Shown one piece after another: positions 27,928 to 36,535 of a DNA stretch of 64,000 nt. Below the pieces are notes generated by a model that saw nothing but the letters and a program-made list of their open reading frames with translations, did not search any database and had not been told where the DNA came from. The DNA is from Martinezella hainanensis (lineage in GTDB: Bacteria > Pseudomonadota > Alphaproteobacteria > Rhizobiales > Rhizobiaceae). A program made the translations under genes and the position numbers. Numbering within the stretch: position 1 is the stretch's first letter; every line of letters begins with the position of its first letter. The stretch spans positions 62,001-126,000 of the forward strand of contig NZ_FMAC01000007.1 of NCBI RefSeq assembly GCF_900094555.1. The letters run 5' to 3'.

Positions 27928-29346
27928 ATGATGGAGAGCTTTACCTCTTTTGCACAAAACTTCGAGGACGTCATGCTTTGGCGCGCCCTCAGGCATGTTG
28001 TGAACGGATGTTATATTGATGTGGGTGCCCAGCATCCTGTCATCGATTCAGTCAGCAAGGCATTTTACGACCGAGGCTGGCGCGGAGTTCATGTTGAACC
28101 TGTGCCGCAATATGCAGATCTGCTGCGCACCGAAAGACCTGACGAAACCGTACTGCAAATTGCCCTGGGTGCAGAAGCGGGTATGCTGGAATTGAATGTG
28201 TTTCCCGATACTGGCTTGAGCACGGCGGTCGATGTCTATGCGCGCAGCCATCACGAACTCCATGGCTTCGAGGGCAGCAAATTGCAGGTCCCTGTGTTGC
28301 CGCTGCGTACAGCATTGGCTTTCTTGAACAGTAAGCCGGTGCATTGGCTGAAAGTCGATGTTGAAGGCCTGGAAGAGGCGGTGCTCCAAGGTTGGGATCC
28401 CGGTACGATCGAGCCATGGATCATTGTGATTGAGGCCACGGTGCCTATGAGCCAGGAGGTGCACTTCGCCACCGCTGATCGCATTCTTCTCGAGGCCGGC
28501 TACAAGTTTGTTTACTTCGACGGGCTCAATCGCTTTTACGTCTCCCCCCAGCATCCCGAATTGGTGTCGGCCTTTGAGGCTCCTCCAAATGTATTCGATC
28601 ACGTTCAGGTCAGCGAAAACTCGGCATGGTGTCAGCTAGCTTCGTCCAAGCTTCGGGCTTCGATCGATGAACGAGGTCGTCAGCTGACAGAGGCTCTGGC
28701 ACATTTGGCAAAGGTGCAGGAAACCGCCGATGCCCGCATCAGCAAAGCGGAACGGTCTGTATCGGAGATGGAGGCGCGGTGCGCCGTTGCCGAGGCTTCA
28801 AACAGGGAAGCCGAAAAGAGGAGCCTTCTAGCTGAAGGGCGTGCCTCAAGAACAGAGGAACACACCACCAAAACGCAGGAGCGAGCAATTTTTCTGGAAG
28901 CTAAGCTGGCGTCGATGGAAGCTCAGCTTGTCGCCAAGTCAAAACAGCTGCAGGATATGCAGAGAAGCACATCATGGCGGGTCAGCGCTCCCGTGCGGAT
29001 TGTCGGTCGGCCCGTTCACCGTATTAGCTCAGCTATCCGGGAAAACCGCATCACAAGCGGTATCAAGCGACGCATCAAGGCGCTTATAAGTCGCGTCGCC
29101 CACTTCATCAGGCAGCGTCCCTACGCCAAGCGCCTGGCGGTCGCGGTGCTGAACATTTGTCCACCCCTACGCAGCAGGATTATCGGCATACTGATTGCCC
29201 TGCCGGTAAATTCTGCTCAGCCCCACCTTACCAGCCGTGCATCGCCCCTCACTCCTTCATCGGACTGGCGCCCCCTGACCTTCAGCGATCTGCCTGTCGA
29301 AGCGCGTCGCATATACCTCGATCTGCGTGCAGCAACCGAAGCCTAG
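27928..29346 (+). CDS. FkbM-family methyltransferase with coiled coil and membrane-affine tail
   Basis: A 472-aa protein. Residues about 1-225 form an FkbM-type SAM-dependent methyltransferase (CYIDVGAQHPVIDSVSKAFYDRGWRG, HVEPVPQYADLL, HWLKVDVEGLEEAVLQG). Residues about 238-346 are a heptad-rich coiled coil (Glu/Ala/Lys/Arg, few prolines) followed by TSWRVSAPVRIVGRPV, a motif that often ends such coils before an amphipathic helix. The basic C-terminus may bind membrane. It starts the glycosyltransferase/ABC-export cluster, suggesting O-methylation of an exported glycan. Two consecutive ATGs (27928, 27931) are possible starts. Confidence 0.8.
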   Translation: MMESFTSFAQNFEDVMLWRALRHVVNGCYIDVGAQHPVIDSVSKAFYDRGWRGVHVEPVPQYADLLRTERPDETVLQIALGAEAGMLELNVFPDTGLSTAVDVYARSHHELHGFEGSKLQVPVLPLRTALAFLNSKPVHWLKVDVEGLEEAVLQGWDPGTIEPWIIVIEATVPMSQEVHFATADRILLEAGYKFVYFDGLNRFYVSPQHPELVSAFEAPPNVFDHVQVSENSAWCQLASSKLRASIDERGRQLTEALAHLAKVQETADARISKAERSVSEMEARCAVAEASNREAEKRSLLAEGRASRTEEHTTKTQERAIFLEAKLASMEAQLVAKSKQLQDMQRSTSWRVSAPVRIVGRPVHRISSAIRENRITSGIKRRIKALISRVAHFIRQRPYAKRLAVAVLNICPPLRSRIIGILIALPVNSAQPHLTSRASPLTPSSDWRPLTFSDLPVEARRIYLDLRAATEA

Positions 29347-29359
29347 AAAGTATTCCTCC

Positions 29360-31867
29360 ATGCGTGTCGTCGTAGACCTTCAAGGCGCTCAAACCGAGAG
29401 CCGGTTCCGTGGTATTGGGCGCAACAACATTGCGCTGACCAAGGCGCTTCTGCGAAATCGTGGCAAGCACGAGGTCCTTATTGCGCTCAACGGTCTTTTC
29501 CCGGAAACGATCGAAACCATACGCGCGACTTTCGATGGATTGATCAGCCAGGACGATATTCGCGTGTGGCAAGCGGTGGGGCCGCTGTCATGGTTCGATC
29601 CGGCGAACAGGTGGAGACGCCATGCGGCAGAGCTAATGCGTGAGGACTTCCTGGCCTCGCTGCGGGCAGACATCGTGCATGTCGGCAACTTCTTCGATGG
29701 AGTTGGTGACAACATGACATGCAGCATTGGCAAGCGGGTGCGCATACCGACCGCCATAACGTTCCACGATGCCATCCCTCTCATTCAATCCGACGTTTAT
29801 CTCAAGCCCAATCGGACCTTTGAGGCGTTTTACCGTTCACGGCTGGAACAATTGCTGGATGCTGATCTGGTGCTTGCAGTCTCCGATTCAGCGCGACGGG
29901 AGGCGATCGAATACGCCAAGGTATCGCCTGAACGGGTGATCTCGATTTCATCCGCATGCGATCCCATGTTCTCGCCTGCGCCGGTGCCGGAATCCGCCAG
30001 GATTGCTCTCCGCCATAAGCTGGGGCTCACACGCAGCGGCTTTGTCATGTATTCCGGTGGCGGAGACGAGCGTAAGAACCACCTGCGTCTGATCGAGGCT
30101 TTCGCAGGGGTGCCTCAAGCCCTGCGTATACAGCATCCGTTGGTGATCGTTGGCATGATGCCACTGGATCACAGCAACCGCTTTCTAGAACATGCGCGTG
30201 CCCTCGGGTTAACCGATCGCGAGTTCATTTTGGGAGGTCACGTTACCGACGAAGAATTGGTAAACCTCTATCGCTTGTGTACGCTTTTCGTGTTTCCTTC
30301 CACACATGAGGGTTTTGGCCTTCCCGTCCTGGAGGCCATGTCGTGCGGCGCACCGACGATTTGCGCCAATATGACCAGCCTGCCCGAAGTCATGGGTCGT
30401 GCCGATTCGATGTTCGATCCATATGATGTGCCTGGCCTGGCAAATCTCATGAGCGAGCTTCTGCTTCACCCGCAGCGGCGCGAAGAATTGGCGCAGTATG
30501 GGTTGACCCGCTCGGGGCTTTTTTCATGGGATCGTTGTGCCCAAGCGGCATTGACCGCATTCGAGAAGGTGCATCAGCAAGAGCCGGTGCGGGCGTGCGC
30601 CCCACTGTTCGGACAGCTATTGAAAACTGTCGAATCGGCGGTGAGTGACCGGCACACACCTTCGGATGGCGATCTGATCGCCCTGGCGGCAGCTATGTCG
30701 TCGAACAGTCACTGGTCGAAAGTCACTGATCCAAGCCCCAAGCAATTGCTCGTGGATCTTTCAATCATCGCGGAGAATGATGGTCAGTCGGGTGTCCAAC
30801 GGGTGGCCCATGGCATTCTCTCCTCGCTCATACAATCGCCACCTGCCGGTTTCACAATAGAGCCTGTCTATTCGCAGCCCGGCTCGTCCTCCTTCCGTTA
30901 CGCACGGAACTATGCGCGTCGCTACTATCCGGAATTGGGATCTCAGGAGGGTGACGATGACATCATCAAATTGAACCCCGGTGACATCTTTCTAGGCTTG
31001 GACCTTCATCATTCGGTGGTTCACCGCCCGGAGTTTTTCGGCCGTCTGCGGCAAATGGGAGTGGGTACTGTATTTTTGATACACGACCTGCTTCCTATTC
31101 ACCTGCCTCAGTATTTCACGCCGGGCCTAGCCGACCTCCATACACGATGGCTGCAGTTTGTTTGCCAAAGCGACGGCGTGGTATGCGTGTCGCGCGACGT
31201 GGCACAAAGCTTGATCGCGTGGCTCAACGCACATTCGCTTGAGCGGCAGCGTCCGCTTGCCATTGGGTGGTCGCTCAATGGGTGCGACGCTCCCGGCAAA
31301 TGGCATGGCGTGCTTGGTGACCAGGCAGGGAGAACCCTCGTTCAACTCCGAGGGCGCGAGGTGTTCCTGTGCGTAGGCACAATCGAACCTCGCAAAGGTC
31401 ATCGCCAGCTGTTGGCCGCCTTCGATCTGCTCTGGGCGCGCGGGGCCGATCTAAGCCTTGTCCTGGTTGGCCGCCAAGGATGGGATGTGGATGATTTGGT
31501 TCGCAGCATCCGTCTGCACCCGGAATTCGGCCGTCGCCTGCTATGGCTGACAGACGTTAGCGACATCTTCCTGGAGCGGATCTATTGTGCCAGCCGATGC
31601 TTGGTCGCACCCAGCCTTGGAGAGGGGTTCGGCTTGCCGCTGGTTGAGGCGACTGTGCGAGGGCTATCCATCCTTGCCCGTGATTTGCCGGTATTTCGCG
31701 AGGTGGCGGGCGACCACGCAACCTATTTTCAAGGCGATTCCCCTTCAGAGCTGGCAACTGCGATACAGAACTGGCGCGAGTCGTACCGACATGACGTGGT
31801 GCCGTCTTCGGAGGGTATCGAACACCTTTCATGGACTCAAGTACGCAGAACCTCCTCAAGCTTGTAA
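29360..31867 (+). CDS. Double-domain GT4-type glycosyltransferase
   Basis: An 835-aa cytoplasmic protein with two complete GT-B transferases in tandem. The first (about 1-415) has GIGRNNIALTKALLRNRG, the acceptor loop, and the donor motif PSTHEGFGLPVLEAMSCGAP. The second (about 435-830) has SGVQRVAHGILSSL, HDLLPIHLPQYF, GTIEPRKGHRQLLAAFDLLW and APSLGEGFGLPLVEA. Each EGFGLP/E motif is the GT4 nucleotide-sugar site. It starts 13 bases after the FkbM gene and overlaps the next gene by 37 bases. It probably adds two different sugars of the glycan repeat. Confidence 0.88.
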   Translation: MRVVVDLQGAQTESRFRGIGRNNIALTKALLRNRGKHEVLIALNGLFPETIETIRATFDGLISQDDIRVWQAVGPLSWFDPANRWRRHAAELMREDFLASLRADIVHVGNFFDGVGDNMTCSIGKRVRIPTAITFHDAIPLIQSDVYLKPNRTFEAFYRSRLEQLLDADLVLAVSDSARREAIEYAKVSPERVISISSACDPMFSPAPVPESARIALRHKLGLTRSGFVMYSGGGDERKNHLRLIEAFAGVPQALRIQHPLVIVGMMPLDHSNRFLEHARALGLTDREFILGGHVTDEELVNLYRLCTLFVFPSTHEGFGLPVLEAMSCGAPTICANMTSLPEVMGRADSMFDPYDVPGLANLMSELLLHPQRREELAQYGLTRSGLFSWDRCAQAALTAFEKVHQQEPVRACAPLFGQLLKTVESAVSDRHTPSDGDLIALAAAMSSNSHWSKVTDPSPKQLLVDLSIIAENDGQSGVQRVAHGILSSLIQSPPAGFTIEPVYSQPGSSSFRYARNYARRYYPELGSQEGDDDIIKLNPGDIFLGLDLHHSVVHRPEFFGRLRQMGVGTVFLIHDLLPIHLPQYFTPGLADLHTRWLQFVCQSDGVVCVSRDVAQSLIAWLNAHSLERQRPLAIGWSLNGCDAPGKWHGVLGDQAGRTLVQLRGREVFLCVGTIEPRKGHRQLLAAFDLLWARGADLSLVLVGRQGWDVDDLVRSIRLHPEFGRRLLWLTDVSDIFLERIYCASRCLVAPSLGEGFGLPLVEATVRGLSILARDLPVFREVAGDHATYFQGDSPSELATAIQNWRESYRHDVVPSSEGIEHLSWTQVRRTSSSL

Positions 31868-33093
31868 CCGGTTCTCAGTGGCCTGTTCACTGGCAACGCC
31901 AGCCAACCCTGTTCCTTGATGTTTCCGTATTCGTCCATACGGACGCCAAGACGGGCATCCAGCGTGTAATACGAGGACTCGCTCGTAATCTGTTGCGCGA
32001 GCCGCCGGTCGGAATGAGCGTGTGCCTGATCTGGTTCGACGGTCAAGTTTACCGGCATGCGCTTCGCCTCCAAACACGCCTCATTCACGGCATCAATTCG
32101 CACGCGGACGAGCCCATCGTGGAATTTTGTCCGGGCGACATCTATTTCGCTCTGGATCTTAATGTCGTTTTGCAGCCCCGAATGGAACTCCTACAACAGC
32201 GTATGCGCGAGCAGGGAGTAGCAATCTGGTTCCTGGTGCATGATCTTCTGCCGTTGCGGCACCCAAAGTGGTGGGTATCGACGGTATCGCGTGAATTCAA
32301 GGCTTGGATCTCAAGCGCTGCGCGTATGGCGAGCGGATATGTCTGTGTCTCGAAGACGACCGCCGATGATCTGACACTCTATCTGAAACAGGAAAGGACT
32401 CCTGACGAACAGGCCGCCCCGGTGCGCAGCTTTCACATCGGCGCGGATATCGACGACAGTGAACCGAGCAGAGGCTTGCCAGACGACGCCGTCCAATTGC
32501 TGGCTCATCTGGCAGAACGGCCCAGTTTCCTCATGGTTGGAACCATCGAGCCACGCAAGGGACATACGCAGGCCCTCGCCGCCTTCGAGCAGCTCTGGTC
32601 GCAGGGGCATGAGATCAATCTGATCGTTGTCGGCAAGAAGGGCTGGCTCATGAACGATCTGTTCGAGCGATTCTTGCACCACCCACGCCTTGGACGGCAG
32701 TTTCATTTGCTTCAAGACGTTAGCGACGAATATCTGAACCAAATTTATGCCGGATCGGCGTGCCTGCTGGCGCCAAGTGAAGGTGAAGGCTTTGGCTTAC
32801 CGCTGGTCGAGGCCGCCCTGAAGCATATACCGATCATTGCTCGTGACCTGCCGATATTCCGCGAAGTGGCTGGCGATCACGCCTATTATTTCAGCGGACT
32901 GGGTGCCGACGATCTTGCCAAGGCGATCCTCTCATGGCTGGAGCTGTTCGCGCGGGGACAGCATCCTGCCACCGACAGCATGCCATGCCTGACCTGGCGT
33001 CAGAGCGCTCGCCTATTGACCCGGGCTTTGGGGCTTGAGGTCGAAGACGCCGGCGCGGTGAATGTCGAAGGTAAAGTAAGTGGGTTCAATTGA
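31831..33093 (+). CDS. GT4-type glycosyltransferase
   Basis: A 420-aa single GT-B transferase. It closely parallels the second half of the preceding double enzyme: TGIQRVIRGLARNLL, HDLLPLRHPKWW, GTIEPRKGHTQALAAFEQLW, DEYLNQIYAGSACLLAPSEGEGFGLPLVEAA, ARDLPIFREVAGDHAYYF. The start codon lies inside the 3' end of the upstream gene, so translation is probably coupled. It is best read as a duplicated relative acting on the same glycan. Confidence 0.88.
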   Translation: MDSSTQNLLKLVTGSQWPVHWQRQPTLFLDVSVFVHTDAKTGIQRVIRGLARNLLREPPVGMSVCLIWFDGQVYRHALRLQTRLIHGINSHADEPIVEFCPGDIYFALDLNVVLQPRMELLQQRMREQGVAIWFLVHDLLPLRHPKWWVSTVSREFKAWISSAARMASGYVCVSKTTADDLTLYLKQERTPDEQAAPVRSFHIGADIDDSEPSRGLPDDAVQLLAHLAERPSFLMVGTIEPRKGHTQALAAFEQLWSQGHEINLIVVGKKGWLMNDLFERFLHHPRLGRQFHLLQDVSDEYLNQIYAGSACLLAPSEGEGFGLPLVEAALKHIPIIARDLPIFREVAGDHAYYFSGLGADDLAKAILSWLELFARGQHPATDSMPCLTWRQSARLLTRALGLEVEDAGAVNVEGKVSGFN

Positions 33094-33320
33094 TTTGAAT
33101 TCAAAACTTGTTTCATCGACGCGGTTTTCCGGATTCCGTCCTCGAAACGAGGAAGTCGGCAGCAGCACAGCTTGTCAGCGTGTCTGCTTGAGCCGATCGC
33201 AAGAGGCATTTCGACTGCACAAGCGTGCGTCGCAGCTGCGCTCGGCAATAGGCATCCAATGCGCGGACACTCGCCTGGGCATCCAACTGGTCAAAGGCGA
33301 AACCCCACAAGCATGCCAAG

Positions 33321-34214
33321 ATGAACGGAAAACAGAAGCTGCCTTGTGCCCTCGCGGCAGAAGACGAAGGACGAATAAAAGATGGGTTGCCGGTGACTAA
33401 TTTGAAAATCCTTGGGACCAAGATACGACATCACGGCGCCGCATGGGACGTTGTTGAAGCGCTGCATAATTTTCGCTTGGCCGCGCTGCTCGGGTGGCAA
33501 GATGTTGCGCAACGGTATCGGCGATCAAGAATTGGTGCCTTTTGGCTGATCATTAACATGGGCGTGCTGATTGGAGCCCTCGGCTTGGTTTTCGGCACTA
33601 TTTTTAACTCTCCGATGCATGAATTTCTTCCATTCATATGCGTCGGTCTGATTTTCTGGGGATATTATTCTCAAATCGTTAGCGAAGGATGCTCTGGCTT
33701 TACATCGAATAGCGAGGTAATATTACAGCTGGATATCCCGTTTTTCACATACATATTGAGATGCTGGTATAGAAATTCTGTTATACTTTTGCATAACCTC
33801 GTTATATATCCAATAATTCTCATGATATTCTGGAGGCCAATCGGGTTCTCCGCCGCCTTCGTGATCCCGGGGTTTGTGCTCGCTACGCTGAACATGACCT
33901 GGATCGCTCTGACATTGGCGATCCTGTGTACACGCTATCGCGACCTTACGCAGATCGTGCAGAATATCATGCAGGTTATGATGTATGTCACGCCGATCAT
34001 GTGGATGCCTGACCATCTCCCATCGAAGGCTTCGCACCTGATGCTCGATTGCAATCCCTTTTTCCACTTAATATCCGTTGTCCGAAATCCACTGCTGGGA
34101 CAAGTGGTAACGGTCGAAAATTGGAGCATCGCCACCGGTACCGCCGTGGTTGGTTGGCTTTTCACGATGTCACTACTGAATAGATATAGACCGCGTATTG
34201 CGTATTGGCTCTGA
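33321..34214 (+). CDS. ABC-2 polysaccharide export permease (Wzm-like)
   Basis: A 297-aa inner-membrane protein with about six helices. The cytoplasmic lead-in DVAQRYRRSRIGAFWLIINMGVLIGALGLVFG is the standard entry to Wzm/KpsM permeases, and the C-terminal YVTPIMWMPDHLP segment is also typical. It pairs with the ATPase 40 bases downstream to move a lipid-linked glycan across the inner membrane. The first about 50 residues are poorly conserved and the true start could be a later GTG near 33393; no ribosome box settles it. Confidence 0.85.
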   Translation: MNGKQKLPCALAAEDEGRIKDGLPVTNLKILGTKIRHHGAAWDVVEALHNFRLAALLGWQDVAQRYRRSRIGAFWLIINMGVLIGALGLVFGTIFNSPMHEFLPFICVGLIFWGYYSQIVSEGCSGFTSNSEVILQLDIPFFTYILRCWYRNSVILLHNLVIYPIILMIFWRPIGFSAAFVIPGFVLATLNMTWIALTLAILCTRYRDLTQIVQNIMQVMMYVTPIMWMPDHLPSKASHLMLDCNPFFHLISVVRNPLLGQVVTVENWSIATGTAVVGWLFTMSLLNRYRPRIAYWL

Positions 34215-34254
34215 CGTGAAGCCATGAGATTTCAAAAGATAGGCAAACAGAAAC

Positions 34255-34998
34255 ATGACCTCGATATCTCTGCAGAATGTCACCGTCGACTTCCCGATCT
34301 ATAACGCACGCGGCCGGTCGCTGAAAAACCGTATTATGAACATGGCCACCGGTGGTTCGATTAATTCGGAAGGTCATGGAGTCGTCGTCGTTCGGGGGCT
34401 TCATGAAATCAACCTTGAGCTGAGAGCGCACGATCGTATCGGCCTCATAGGTCACAACGGCTCCGGCAAGACGACACTTTTGCGCGTGTTGACCGGCGTT
34501 TATGCACCCACATCAGGCAAAGCGGATATCCGTGGCAAGTGCACGTCATTGATCAACATCTCGCTTGGAATTGATCCGGAGGCCACAGGTCTGCAAAACA
34601 TCTATCTTCGGGGAGCTCTGCTTGGGTTTCAGCGCGAAGAGATGAAGCGACGGCTTGAAGAGATTGCAGACTTCAGGGAATTGGGTGGCTTTCTGGAGAT
34701 GCCGGTACGAACATATTCGACCGGTATGCAACTGCGGCTGGCGTTTTCCATTTCGACAATTCTCCAGCCGGAAATACTCATCATGGACGAGTGGCTGGCA
34801 ACGGGTGACGAGGGATTTAAGGCGAAGGCCAATCAGCGTTTGAACGAGCTTGTCGAGCAGACGCAAATCCTGGTCATTGCAAGTCACGCAAAAGAACTTC
34901 TGGCTAAGAACTGCAATCGGATTGTATGGCTGGAGCATGGTAGAGTGCATATGGATGGTCATCCCACCGAAGTACTGAACGCTTACTTCGGTACTTGA
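34255..34998 (+). CDS. ABC polysaccharide export ATPase (Wzt/KpsT-like)
   Basis: A 247-aa ATPase with Walker A GHNGSGKTTLL (about residues 64-74), a signature region YSTGMQLRLAF, and Walker B LIMDEWLATGDEGF, the MDEW form being typical of glycan exporters. It has no C-terminal carbohydrate-binding domain, unlike Wzt proteins of O9a-type systems, and so resembles KpsT or R. leguminosarum-type short forms. It completes the exporter with the permease upstream. End-group recognition, if any, must come from another protein. Confidence 0.9.
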   Translation: MTSISLQNVTVDFPIYNARGRSLKNRIMNMATGGSINSEGHGVVVVRGLHEINLELRAHDRIGLIGHNGSGKTTLLRVLTGVYAPTSGKADIRGKCTSLINISLGIDPEATGLQNIYLRGALLGFQREEMKRRLEEIADFRELGGFLEMPVRTYSTGMQLRLAFSISTILQPEILIMDEWLATGDEGFKAKANQRLNELVEQTQILVIASHAKELLAKNCNRIVWLEHGRVHMDGHPTEVLNAYFGT

Positions 34999-35452
34999 CG
35001 AAAGCTTATCACAGCATCGCATGACCGTACCCGCCGAGCCAAATACTCGGCAAGGCCTTTCGCCTCTAGCACCCTATCGAAGCGGTAGATGAAATAAACA
35101 GGTACTCTGGTGAAGTGGGAAACTTTCATTCACGATTTTCTACCGGTCGGAAACTCCCGGCAACATAAGAGCCATAACTTAAACAATGTAGCAGGCGATT
35201 GCTCCGTGAGCCAAGCAATTGAAAGCATCAACCCGTCGAGCAATTTTAAATGCCCTTTACTGCTACCGCTCGTTGTTAGAGCACTTCCCTTAAAAATGTC
35301 TGCACCTATTCCGTTATACATGTCTCTTATGGAACTAAACATACCTCTATAAGTCAGACTATCTAGCCATCGACAACGACGTGATGACGAAGCAAATCTC
35401 GCCCGAGTCAGTTCAGCATCAGCGGCTTTGACCAATCGTACGCCAGGAACAT
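34999..35452. other. 454-base AT-rich gap in the glycan locus
   Basis: Between the export ATPase and the GT2-GtrA gene I see no credible gene, only short frames without ribosome sites or domains. No repeat or terminator stands out. A promoter for the downstream pair is expected here but I cannot place one with confidence. Confidence 0.4.
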
Positions 35453-36535
35453 ATGCTCCAAAGAAAACTATCGATCATCGCTCCAACATATAATGAGGCG
35501 GATAACGTCCTTCACTTCATCGAGCGCGTGAAAGCAACGTTGAATGCATTTGACTGGGAAATCTTGTTCGTCGACGATAATTCCGCCGATGGGACCGCTC
35601 AGAAGATATATGACTACGCAGCAGATGATTATCGCATCCGCACCATAATACGGCTGGAAGATCGAGGCCTGGCACGATCAAGCATTCAAGGCATGCTCTC
35701 CGCCAAGGGAAACCTGCTTTGCGTAATGGACGCGGATGGCCAGCATGACCCAATGGTACTGTCCGAGCTGGTTGCCCGTCTCGAACGCGATAACCTCGAT
35801 GTGGTAAGCGCTGCCCGTCGCCTAGACGGCCGCGACGAGCTGAGCGGCCTATCGCCCTTGCGTCAAAAAATATCGCTGTTTGGCAATTGGTGCAGCAGTC
35901 TTATTCTCGGCCGCAAGCTTCTGGATCCGTTGACCGGCTTTTTCCTCATTCGCCGCAGCACCTTCCTCGAAGTCGCACCTCATCTCGGTGATCCCGGTTT
36001 CAAGCTCCTCCTCGATATCCTGTATTCACATAGGAATCTTCGTCATGGCGAGGTTCCCTTTGAGTTCGCAAGCAGACATCATGGTGAATCGAAGCTGGAC
36101 TGTTATGTCGCCTGGAAGTTCCTGACCTTCACGTTAAGCAAGATGACAGGCGGCATGCTGCCGGTCAGCCTCATATCCTTCCTTTTTGTCGGCGGGTCCG
36201 GACTTGGCGTGCACTTCGCGACACTCTACGGTGCATTGTGGCTGTCACTGCCGTTTCTGGCCGCGCAAACACTCGCGACTCTGACCGCCTCCGCCAACAA
36301 CTTCCTTCTGAACAATCTCCTGACATTTCGAGACCGACGGCTGCGTGGTCGCCAGCAAATTTTCGGCTATCTGAAATTTCTTGGCTTCTCATCCATAGGC
36401 ATTGTTGCAAATATCTCGCTGGCCAAACTTACCTATGAGCATTTTGCCCATGTCATCCTGATCGCTACCCTGGCCGGGCTCGCAATTGACAGCGTCTGGA
36501 AGTTTGTTGTTGCGAGCCGCTTCATATGGAAGTGA
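35453..36535 (+). CDS. Polyprenyl-phosphate GT2 glycosyltransferase fused to a GtrA domain
   Basis: A 360-aa fusion. Residues 1-230 are a DPM1/ArnC-type GT2 (IIAPTYNEADNV, FVDDNSADGT, and the DXD site MDADGQHDP). Residues about 235-360 form a four-helix GtrA membrane domain (SNN-type ASANNFLLNNLLTFRDRR). The enzyme should make an undecaprenyl- or dodecaprenyl-phosphate sugar and help flip it. It overlaps the ArnT-like gene by 10 bases, so the two form a donor-and-transferase pair, as ArnC/ArnT or the rhizobial Rgt galacturonic acid system. The sugar is not determinable. Confidence 0.85.
   Translation: MLQRKLSIIAPTYNEADNVLHFIERVKATLNAFDWEILFVDDNSADGTAQKIYDYAADDYRIRTIIRLEDRGLARSSIQGMLSAKGNLLCVMDADGQHDPMVLSELVARLERDNLDVVSAARRLDGRDELSGLSPLRQKISLFGNWCSSLILGRKLLDPLTGFFLIRRSTFLEVAPHLGDPGFKLLLDILYSHRNLRHGEVPFEFASRHHGESKLDCYVAWKFLTFTLSKMTGGMLPVSLISFLFVGGSGLGVHFATLYGALWLSLPFLAAQTLATLTASANNFLLNNLLTFRDRRLRGRQQIFGYLKFLGFSSIGIVANISLAKLTYEHFAHVILIATLAGLAIDSVWKFVVASRFIWK

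Noticed and set aside
35110..35352. 80-codon frame in the gap after the export ATPase
   Set aside because: No ribosome site, non-descript composition, AT-rich background.
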